From Jacaranda mimosifolia (Eukaryota; Streptophyta; Magnoliopsida; Lamiales; Bignoniaceae): a DNA stretch of 64,000 bases. Every line of letters starts with the position of its first letter. Position 1 is the stretch's first letter. Positions 35,401-46,250 of this stretch are shown in pieces. Both the position numbers and the translations under genes were made by a program. A model generated the notes under the pieces. The model worked only from the letters and a program-made list of their open reading frames with translations, made no database searches and was not told where the DNA came from. The stretch lies in contig CM032128.1 in the NCBI GenBank assembly GCA_018894105.1, positions 16,969,001-17,033,000 on the forward strand, written 5' to 3'.

Positions 35401-38400
35401 TGTTTCCGCTATTAGTAGCATAATGTATCCAGTTCAATGTACAAGATTGGATGTAGCACATTCTGCAAGCATTACGAGTAGGTTCCGATCCAATCGTATT
35501 GATAGTCATTGGATAGCCGTTACAGCAATTCTAAAGTACTTAAGAATGGGTAAGGATTTATTTTTAGTATACGGCAATTGAGAATTCAAACAAAAGGAGT
35601 TTTCATATTCGAATTTCCAATCCAATGTAGATGAACTCAAATCCACTTTTGGATTTATATTTTGCCTTAATAGTGGCACAATGAGTTGGAATAGTTCCAA
35701 ATAAGATACTAAAGAGGTTCAGTATGGAAGAATGCAATAATGGATTTCCTCCCATGGGACAAGGCATTCGTCTCTCAAAGTCTACGGCCCCCAACGCAGA
35801 GAAGAAAAATGAAGGATGTCTCGTATACCTTATGTTTCCGCTATTAGTAGCATAATGTATCCAGTTCAATGTACAAGATTGGATATAGCACACTCGACAA
35901 GCATTACGAGTCGGTTCCGATCCAATCCTATTGATAGTCATTGGGTAGCCGTTACAACAATTCTAAAGTACTTGAGAATGACTAATGATTTATTTTTAGT
36001 ATACGGCAGTGGAGAATTCAAACAAAAGGAGTTTTCAGATTCGAGTTTCCAATCCATTGTAGATAACCTCAAATCCACTTCTGGATTTATATTTTGCCTT
36101 AATGGTGGCACGGTGAGTTGGAAGAGTTCTAAACAACATACTAAAGAGTTTCAGTGTGGAAGAATCCAATAATGGACTTCTTCCCATGGGACAAGGCATT
36201 CGTCTCTCAACGTCTATGGCCCCCACTGCAGAGGAAGAAAAATGAAGGATGTCTCACATACCTTATGTTTTCGCTATTAGTTGCATAATGTTTCCAGTTC
36301 AATGTACAAGATTGGATGTAGCACACTCGGTAAGCATTACGAGTAGGTTCCGATCCAATCCTATTGATAGTCATTGGATAGCCGTTGCAGCAATTCTAAA
36401 GTACTTAAGAATGGCTAAGGATTCATTTTTAGTATACGGCAATGGAGAATTCAAACAAAAGAAGTTTTCATATTCGACTTTCCAATCCAATGTAGATGAC
36501 CTCAAATCCACTTCTGGATTTATATTTTGCCTTAATGCTGGCACGGTGAGTTGGAAGAGTTCCAAGCAAGATACTAAAGAGGTTCAGTTTGTAAAAATCC
36601 AATATTGGATTTCTTCCCATGGGACAAGGCATTCATCTCTCAACGTCTATGGCCCCCACTGCAGAGGAAGAAAAATGAAGGATGTCTCGCACACCTTATG
36701 TTTTCGCTATTAGTTGCATAATGTTTCCAGTTCAATGTACAAGATTGGATGTAGCACAATCGGTAAGCATTACGAGTAGGTTCCAATCCAATCCTATTGA
36801 TAGTCATTGGATAGCTGTTAAAGTAATTCTAAAGTACTTGAGAATGACTAGGGATGTACTTTTAGTATACGGCAATGGAGAATTCAAACTAAAGGAGTTT
36901 TTTGAATCGTGATTCCAATCCAATATGGATGAACTCAAATCCACTTCTGGATTTATATTTTGCCTTAGTAGTGGCACGGTGAGTTGGAAGATTTCCAAAC
37001 AAGATACTAAAGAGGTTTAGTATTAAAGAATGCAATAATGGATTTCTTCCCATGGGACAAGGCATTCGTCTCTCAACGTATATGGCCCCCACGGTAGAGG
37101 AAGAAAAATGAAGGATGTCTCGCATACCTAATGTTTCCGCTATTAGTAGCATAATGTATCCCGTTCAATGCACAAGATTGGATGTAGCACATTCGGCAAG
37201 CATTACGAGTAGGTTCCAATCCTATCCTATTGATAGTCATTGGATAGCCGTTGCAGCAATTCTAAAGTACTTAAGAATGGCTAAGTATTCATTTTTAGTA
37301 TACGTCAATGAAGAATTCAAACAAAAGTAGTTTTCATATTCGACTTTCCAATCCAATGTAGATGACCTCAAATCCACTACTGGATTTATATTTTGCCTTA
37401 ATGGTGGCACGGTGAGTTGGAAGAGTTCCAAACAAGATACTTAAGAGTTTCAGTGTGGAAAAATCCAATAATGGACTTCTTCCCATGGGACAAGGCATTC
37501 ATTCTTAAAGTCTAGGTCCCAAGGCAGAGGAGGAAAAATGAAGGATGTCTCACATACCTTATGTTTCCGCTATTAGTTGCATCATGTTTCTAATTCAATG
37601 TACAAGATTAGATGTGGCACACTCGGTAAGCAATACGAGTAGGTTCCAATCCAATCCTATTGATAGTCGTTGGATGGCTTTAAAGCAATTCTAAAGTACC
37701 TGAGAATGACTAAGGACTGATTTTTAGTATACGGCAATGGAGAATTGAAACTAAAGGAGTTTTCGGATTCGAGTTTCCAATTTATTGTAGATGACCTCAA
37801 ATCCACTTCTGGATTTATATTTTGCCTTAATGGTGGCACGATGAGTTGGAAGAGTTCCCGGCAAGATACTAAAGAGGTTCAGTATGTAAAAATCCAATAT
37901 TGGATTTCTTCCCATGGGACAAGGCATTCGTCTCTCAACGTCTATGGCCCCCACTACAGAGGAAGAAAAATGAAGGATGTCTCGCATACCTTATGTTGTT
38001 GCTATTAGTAGCATAATGTTTCCAGTTCAATGTACAAGATTGGATGTAGCACACTCGGTAACCATTACGAGTAGGTTCCAATCCAATCCAATTGATAGTC
38101 ATTGGATAGCTGTTAAAATAATTCTAAAGTACTTGAGAATGACTAAGGATGTACTTTCAGGATACGGCAATGGAGAATTCAAACTAAAGGAGTTTTTGGA
38201 ATCGTGATTCCAATCCAATGTAGATGAACTCAAATTCACTTCTAGATTTATATTTTGCCTTAATAGTGGCACGGTGAGTTGGAAGAGTTCCAAACAAGAT
38301 AGTAAAGAGTTTCAGTATGGAAGAATCCAACAATGGATTTCTTCCCATGGGACAAGGCATTCGTCTCTCAAATTCTATGGCCTCCAAGGCAGAGGTGGAA

Positions 38401-38409
38401 AAATGAAGG
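32425..38409 (+). repeat. 14-monomer block L, copy 2
   Basis: Register points are 32425, 32849, 33280, 33713, 34145, 34576, 34951, 35384, 35816, 36249, 36682, 37115, 37545 and 37977. It follows copy 1 (11246-17281) monomer for monomer. The spacing 34576 to 34951 is only 375 bp because 57 bp are missing (ATATACGATGACC replaces a longer stretch present near 13580-13645). Private substitutions have accumulated in both copies, so this duplication is older than the 3458-bp HOR tandem. Confidence 0.88.
36249..36713 (+). pseudogene. Duplicate of the 154-codon junction-crossing frame (block L copy 2)
   Basis: This is the counterpart of 15127-15591 at offset 21122, with the same TAA-to-TAT change allowing read-through into the frame-shifted head of the next monomer (KIQYWISS). 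It differs in IDSHW versus IDNHW and KQKKF versus KQKEF. Retention over the block duplication does not by itself indicate function. Confidence 0.72.
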
Positions 38410-39275
38410 ATGTGTCGCATACCTTATGTTTCCGATATTAGTAGCATAATGTATCTAGTTCAATGTACAAGATTGGATGTAGCACACTCAGCAAGCATTA
38501 TGAGTAAGTCCCAATCCAATCCTATTGATAGTCAATGGAAAGCCGTTAAAGTAACTCTAAAGTATCTGAGAACGACTAAGGACTAATTTTTAGTATACGG
38601 CAAAGGAGAATTGAAACTAAAGGAGTTTCCAGATTCGAGTTTCCAATCTATTGTAGATGACCTCAAATCCACTTCTGGATTTATATTTTGCCTTAATGGT
38701 GGCACGGTGAGTTGGAAGATTTCCAGGCAAGATACTAAAGAGGTTTAGTATGTAAAAATCCAATATTAGATTTCTTCCCATGGGACAAGGCATTCGTCTC
38801 TCAACGTCTATGGCCCCCACTACAGACGAAGAAAAATGAAGGATGTCTCGCGTACCTTATGTTGCCGCTATTAGTAGCATAATGTTTCCAGTTCAATGTA
38901 CAAGATTGGATGTAGCACACTCGGTAAGCATTACGAGTAGGTTCCAATCCAATCCAATTGATAGTCATTGGATAGCTGTTAAAGTAATTCTAAAGTACTT
39001 GAGAATGACTAAGGATGTACTTTTAGTATACGGCAATGGAGAATTCAAACCAAAGGAGTTTTTGGAATCGTGATTCCAATCCAATGTAGATGAACTCAAA
39101 TCCACTTCTGGATTTATATTTTGCCTTAATAGTGGCACGGTGAGTTGGAAGAGTTCCAAACAAGATAGTAAAGAGTTTCGGTATGGAAGAATCCAATAAT
39201 GGATTTCTTCCCATGGGACAAGGCATTCGTCTCTCAAATTCTATGGCCCCCAAGGCAGAGGTGGAAAAATGAAGG
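38410..39275 (+). repeat. Extra two-monomer insertion between block L and module F-G-H-I
   Basis: Register points are 38410 (F-like start, TTTCCGATATTAG, with a tail like the 16418/37545 type) and 38843 (like 16850/37977, MSRVPYVAAIS). These 866 bp have no counterpart at 17.28 kb and explain why the offset between duplicate regions rises from about 21127 to 21994. It is a local two-unit duplication by unequal exchange. Confidence 0.82.
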
Positions 39276-42200
39276 ATGTCTCGCATACCTTATGTTTCTG
39301 ATATTAGTAGCATAATGTATCTAGTTCAATGTACAAGATTGGATGTAGCACACTCAGCAAGCATTACGAGTAAGTTCCAATCCAATCCTATTAATAGTCA
39401 ATGGAAAGCCGTTAAAGTAACTCTAAAGTATCTGAGAAGGACTAAGGACTAATTTTTAGTATACGGCAAAGGAGAATTGAAACTAAAGGAGTTTCCAGAT
39501 TCGAGTTTCCAATCTATTGTAGATGACCTCAAATCCACTTCTGGATTTATATTTTGCCTTAATGGTGGCACGGTGAGTTGGAAGAGTTACAAACAAAATA
39601 CTAAAGAGGTTCAGTATGGAAGAATCCTATATTGGATTTCTTCCCTTGGGACAAGGCATTCGTCTCTCAACGCATATGGCCCCCACGACAGAAGAAGGAA
39701 AATGAAGGATGTCTCGCATACCTAATGTTTCCGCTATTAGTAGCATAATGTATCTACTTCAATGTACAAGATTGGATGTAGCACACTCGGTAAGCATTAC
39801 GAGTAGTAGGCTCCAATCCAATCCTATTGATAGTCGTTGGATGGTTTTAAAGCAATTCTAAAGTACTTGAGAATGACTAAGGATTTATTTTTAGTATACG
39901 GCAACAACAGAGAATTCATAGTAAAGGAGTTTTTGGATTCGACTTTCCAATCCAATGTAGAAGAACTCAAATCCACTTTTGGATTTATATTTTGCCTTAA
40001 TAGTGGCACAATGAGTTGGAAGAGTTCCAAATAAGATACTAAAGAGATTCAGTATGGAATAATGCAATAATGGATTTCTTCCCATGGGACAAGGCATTCG
40101 TCTCTCAAAGTCTACGGCCCCCAAGGCAGAGAAGAAAAATGAAGGATGTCTCGCATACCTTATGTTTCCGCTATTAGTAGCATAATGTATCCAGTTAAAT
40201 GTACAAGATTGGATGTAGCACACTCGGCAAGCATTACGAGTAGGTTCCGATCCAATCCTATTGATACTCATTGGATAGCCGTTACAACAATTCTAAAGTA
40301 CATGAGAATGACTAATGATTTATTTTTAGTATACGGTAATGGAGAATTCAAAGAAAAGGAGTTTTTAGATTCGAGTTTCCAATCCAAAGTAGATAACCTC
40401 AAATCCATTTCTGGATTTATAGTTTGCCTTAATGGTGGCATGGTGAGTTGGAAGAGTTCCAAACAAGATACTAAAGAGTTTCAGTGAGGAAGAATCCAAT
40501 AATAGACTTCTTCCCATGGGACAAGGCATTCATTCTTAAAGTCTATGGTCCCAAGGCAGAGGAGGAAAAATAAATTATGTCTCGCATACCTTATTTTTCC
40601 GCTATTAGTAGCATAATGTTTCCAGTTCGATGTACAGGATTGGATGTAGCACAATCGGTAAGCATTACGAGTAGGTTCCACTCCAATCCTATTGATAGTC
40701 ATTAGATAGCCGTTAAAGTAATCCTAAAGTATCTGAGAAGGACTAAGGACTAATTTATAGTACATGGCAAAGGAGAATTGAAACTAAAGGAGTTTCCAAA
40801 TTCGAGCTTCCAATTTATTGTAGATGACCTCAAATCCACTTTTGGATTTATATTTTGCCTTAATGGTGGCACGGTGATTTGGATGAGTTCCAGGTAAGAT
40901 ACTGAAGAGGTTCAGTATGTAAAAATCCAATATTGGATTTCTTCCCATGGGACAAGGCATTCGTCTCTCAACGTCTATGGCCCCCACTGCAGAGGAAGAA
41001 AAATGAAGGATGTCTCGCATACCTTATGTTTCCGCTATTAGTTGCATAATATTTCCAGTTCAATGTACAAGATTGGATATAGCACAATCGGTGAGCATTA
41101 CGTGTAGGTTCCAATCCAATCCTATTGATAGTCATTGGATAGCTGTTAAAGTAATTCTAAAGTACTTGAGAATGACTAGGGATGTACTTTTAGTATACGG
41201 CATTGTAGAATTCAAACTAAAGGAGTTTTTGGAATCGTGATTCCTATCCAATATGGATGAACTCAAATCCACTTCTGGATTTATATTTTGCCTTAATAGT
41301 GGCACGGTGAGTTGGAAGGGTTCCAAACAATATACTAAAGAGGTTCAGTATGAAAGAATCCAATAATGGATTTCTTCCTATGGGACAAGGCATTCGTCTC
41401 TCAACGTATATGGCCCTCACGGCAGAGGAAGAAAAATGAAGGATAGCTCGCATACCTAATGTTTCCGCTATTAGTAGCATAATGTATCCAGTTCAATGCA
41501 CAAGATTGGATGTAGCACATTCGGCAAGCATTACGAGTAGGTTCGGATCCAATCCTATTGATTGTCATTGGATAGCCGTTGCAGCAATTCTAAAGTACTT
41601 AAGAATGGCTAAGGATTCATTTTTAGTATACGTCAATGGAGAATTCAAACTAAAGGAGTTTTTGGAATCGTGATTCCAATCCAATATGGATGAACTAAAA
41701 TCCACTTCTGGATTTGTATTTTGCCTTAATAGTGGCACGGTGAGTTGGAAGAGTTCCAAACAAGATACTAAAGAGGTTCAGTATTAAAAAATCCAATATT
41801 GGATTTCTTCCCTTGGGACAAGGCATTCGTCTGTCAACGTCTATGGCCCCCACTGCAGAGGAAGAAAAATGAAGGATGTCTCGCATACCTTATGTTTCCG
41901 CTATTAGTAGCATAATGTTTCCAGTTCAATGTGCAAGAGTGGATGTAGCACCCTCGGTAAGCATTACGAGTGGGTTCCAATCCAATCCTATTGATAGTCA
42001 TTGGATAGCTATTAAAGTAATTCTAAAGTACTTGAGAATGACTAAGGATGTACTTTTAGTATACGGCAATGGAGAATTCAAACTAAAGGAGTTTTTGGAA
42101 TCCTGATTCCAATCCAATGTGGATGAACTCAAATCAACTTCTGGATTTATATTTTGCCTTAATAGTGGCATGGTTAGTAGGAAGGGTTCCAAACAAGATA

Positions 42201-42740
42201 CTAAAGAGGTTCAGTTTGAAAGAATCCAATAATGGATTTCTTCCCATGGGACAAGGCATTCGTCTCTCAACGTATATGGCCCCCACGGCAGAGGAAGAAA
42301 AATGAAGGATGGCTCGCATACCTAATCTTTCCGCTATTAGTAGCATAATGTATGCAGTTCAATGCACAAGATTGGATGTAGCACATTCGGCAAGCATTAC
42401 GAGTAGGTTCCGATCCAATCCTATTGATAGTCATTGGATGGTCGTTACAGCAATTCTAAAGTACTTAAGAATGGCTAAGGATTTATTTTTAATATACGGC
42501 AATGGAGAATTCAAACAAAAGGAGTTTTCATATTTGAGTTTCCAATCCAATGTAGATGACCTTAAATCCACGTATGGATTTATATTTTGCCTTAATGGTG
42601 GCACGGTGAGTTGGAAGAGTTCCAAACCAGATACTAAAAAGTTTCAGTATGGAAGAATCCAATAATGGATTTCTTCCCATGGGACAAGGCATTCGTCTCT
42701 CAAAGTCTATGGTCCCAAGGCAGAGGAGGAAAAATGAAGG
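39276..42740 (+). repeat. Module F-G-H-I copy 3, J and A-B-C
   Basis: Register points are 39276 F, 39709 G, 40146 H, 40577 I, 41010 J, 41443 A (ATG changed to ATA), 41876 B and 42309 C. It matches 22909-26373 at a constant offset of 16367. Differences include GTGCAAGAGTGG and GCACCCTCGG in B and GGATAGCTCG at the A register. After C the sequence enters the 3334-bp duplication region instead of a D monomer. Confidence 0.87.
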
Positions 42741-43033
42741 ATGTCTCGCATACCTTATGTTTCCGCTATTAGTAGCATAATGTATCCAGTTCGATGTACA
42801 AGATTGGATATAGCACACTCGGTAAGCATTACAAGTAGGTTCCAATCCAATCCAATTGATAGTCATTGGATTTATATTGTGCCCTAATGGTGCCACGGTG
42901 AGTTGGAAGAGTTCCAAGCAAGATACTAAAGAGGTTCAGTAAGTAAAAATCCAATATTGGATTTCTTCCCATGGGACAAGGCATTCGTCTCTCAACGTCT
43001 ATGGCCCCCACTAAAGAGGAAGAAAAATGAAGG
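42741..43033 (+). repeat. 293-bp monomer with 140-bp internal deletion
   Basis: CATTGGAT joins directly to TTATATTGTGCCCTAATGG, removing exactly one interval between two TGGAT words that lie 140 bp apart in intact monomers (for example 43885-43889 and 44025-44029). The same deletion product is at 43466-43758 and 46800-47092. Confidence 0.9.
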
Positions 43034-46000
43034 ATGTCTCGCATACTTTATGTTGCCGCTATTAGTTGCATAATGTTTCCGGTTCAATGTACAAGATTGG
43101 ATGTAGCACACTCGGTAAGCATTACGAGTAGGTTCCAATCCAATCCTATTGATAGTTATTGGATGGCTGTTAAAGTAATTCTAAAGTACTTGAGAATGAC
43201 TAGGGATGTACTTTTAGTATACGGCAATGGAGAATTCAAACTAAAGGAGTTTTTGGAATCGTGATTCCAATCCAATATGGTTGAACTAAATTCCACTTCT
43301 GGATTTATATTTTGCCTTAATAGTGGCACGGTGAGTTGGAAGAGTTCCAAATAAGATGCTAAAAAGGTTCAGTATGAAAGAATCCAATAATGGATTTCTT
43401 CCCATGGGACAAGGCATTCGTCTCTCAAAGTCTATGGTCCCAAGGCAGAGGAGGAAAAATGAAGGATGTCTCGCATACCTTATGTTTCCGCTATTAGTAG
43501 CATAATGTATCCAGTTCGATGTACAAGATTGGATGTAGCACACTCGGTAAGCATTACAAGTAGGTTCCAATCCAATCCAATTGATAGTCATTGGATTTAT
43601 ATTGTGCCCTAATGGTGCCACGGTGAGTTGGAAGAGTTCCATGCAAGATACTAAAGAGGTTCAGTAAGTAAAAATCCAATATTGGATTTCTTCCCATGGG
43701 ACAAGGCATTCGTCTCTCAACGTCTATGGCCCCCACTGCAGAGGAAGAAAAATGAAGGATGTCTCGCATACCTTATGTTGCCGCTATTAGTAGCATAATA
43801 TTTCCAGTTCAATGTACAAGATTGGATGTAGCACACTCGGTAAGCATTACGAGTAGGTTCCAATCAAATCCTATTGATAGTCGTTGGATAGCTGTTAAAG
43901 TAATTCTAAAGTACTTGAGAATGACTAAGGATGTACTTTTAGTATACGGCAATGGGGAATTCAAACTAAAGGAGTTTTTGGAATCGTGATTCCAATCCAA
44001 TGTAGATGAACTCAAATCTACTTCTGGATTTATATTTTGCCTTAATAGTGGCACGATGAGTTGGAAGAGTTCCAAACAAGATACCAAAGAGTTTGAGTAT
44101 GGAATAATCCAATAATGGATTTCTTCCCATGGGACAAGGCATTCGTCTCTCAAATTCTATGGCCCCCAAGGCAGAGGTGGAAAAATGAAGGATGTCTCGC
44201 ACACCTTATGTTTCCGCTATTAGTAGCATAATGTATCCAGTTCAATGCACAAAATTGGATGTAGCACATTCGGCAAGCATTACGAGTAGGTTCCGATCCA
44301 ATCCTACTGATAGTCATTGGATAGCCGTTGCAGCAATTCTAAAGTACTTAAGAATGGCTAAGGATTTATTTTTAATATACGGCAATGGAGAATTCAAACA
44401 AAAGGAGTTTTCATATTTGAGTTTCCGATCCAATGTAGATGACCTTAAATCCAAGTATGGATTTTTATTTTGCCTTAATGGTGGCACGGTGAGTTGGAAG
44501 AATTCCAAATCAGATACTAAAAAGTTTCAATATGGAAGAATTCAATAATGGATTTCTTCCCATCGGACAAGGCATTCGTCTCTCAAAGTCTATGGTCCCA
44601 AGGTAGAGGAGGAAAAATGAAGGATGTCTCGCATACCTTATGTTTTCGCTATTAGTAGCATAATGTATCCAGTTCGATGTACAAGATTGGATGTAGCACA
44701 CTCGGTAAGCATTACGAGTAGGTTCCAATCCAATCCTATTGATAGTCATTGGATAGCCGTTGCAGCAATTCTAAAGTACTTAATTTTTAGTATACGGCAA
44801 TACTAAGGACTAATTTTTAGTATACGGCAATGGAGAATAGAAACTAAAGGAGTTTTCGGATTCGAGTTTCCAATTTATTGTAGATGACCTCAAATCCACT
44901 TCTGGATTTATATTTTGCCCTAATGGTGGCACGGTGAGTTGGAAGAGTTCCAAGCAAGATACTAAAGAGGTTCAGCATATAAAAATCCAATATTGGATTT
45001 CTTCCCATGGGACAGGGCATTCGCCACTCAACGTCTATGGCCCCCACTGCAGAGGAAGCAAAATGAAGGATGTCTCGCATACCTTAAGTTTCCACTATTA
45101 GTTGCATAATGTTTCCGGTTCAATGTAACAGATTGGATGTAGCACACTCGGTAAGCATTACGAGTAGGTTACAATCCAATCCTATTGATAGTCATTGGAT
45201 AGCTGTTAAAGTAATTCTAAAGTACTTGAGAATGACTAGGGATGTACTTTTAGTATACGGCAATGGAGAATTCAAACTAAAGGAGTTTTTGGAATCGTGA
45301 TTCCAATCCCATATGGATGAACTCAATTCCACTTCTGGATTTATATTTTGCCTTAATAGTGGCACGGTGAGTTGGAAGAGTTCCAAATAAGATACTAAAG
45401 AGGTTCAGTATGAAAGAATCCAATAATGGATTTCTTCCCATGGGACAAGGCATTCGTCTCTCAACGTATATGAACCCCACGGCAGAGGAAGAAAAATGAA
45501 GGATGTCTCGCATACCTAAAGTTTCCACTATTAGTAGCATAATGTATCCAGTTCAATGCACAAGATTGGATGTAGCACACTCGGCAAGCATTACGAGTAG
45601 GTTCCGATCTAGTCCTATTGATAGTCATTGGATAGCTGTTAAAGTAAATCTAAAGTACTTGAGAATGACTAGTGATGTACTTTTAGTATACGGCAATGGA
45701 GAATTCAAACTGAAGGAGTTTTCGGAATCGTGATTCCAATCCAATATGGATGAACTCAAATCCACTTATGGATTTATATTTTGCCTGAATAGTGGCACGG
45801 TGAGTTGGAAGAGTTCCAAATAAGATACTAAAGAGGTTCAGTATGAAAGAATCCAATAATGGATTTCTTCCCACGGGACAAGGCATTCGTCTCTCAAAGT
45901 TTATGGTCCCAAGGCAGAGGAGGAAAAATGAAGGATGTCTCGCATACCTTATGTTTCCGCTATTAGTAGCACAATGTATCCAGTTCAATGCACAAGATTA

Positions 46001-46250
46001 GATGTAGCACATTCGGCAAGCATTACGAGTAGGTTCCGATCCAATCCTACTGATAGTCATTGGATAGCCGTTACAGCAATTCTAAAGTACTTAAGAATGG
46101 CTAAGGATTTATTTTTAATATACGGCAATGGTGAATTCAAACAAAAGGAGTTTTCATATTTGAGTTTCCAATCTAATGTAGATGACCTTAAATCAATGTA
46201 TGGATTTTTATTTTTCCTTAATGGTGGCACGGTGAGTTGGAAGAGTTCCA
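42917..46250 (+). repeat. 3334-bp tandem duplication, copy 1
   Basis: Boundaries are approximate. Register points inside are 43034, 43466 (293-bp form), 43759, 44192, 44624, 45070 (446-bp spacing before it), 45503 and 45935. All recur at +3334. The left join is marked by GTTCAGTAAGTAAAAATCC after a truncated monomer. Private features shared by both copies are TGTAACAGATTGG, TATATGAACCCC, CCATCGGACAAGG and GGGCATTCGCCACTC. Confidence 0.87.
44624..45069 (+). repeat. 446-bp monomer with internal short duplication
   Basis: TAATTTTTAGTATACGGCAA occurs twice in quick succession (about 44790-44835), separated by TACTAAGGAC. It replaces the normal single copy and lengthens the unit to 446 bp. The same event is present at 47958-48403, so it predates the 3334-bp duplication. 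Confidence 0.85.
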
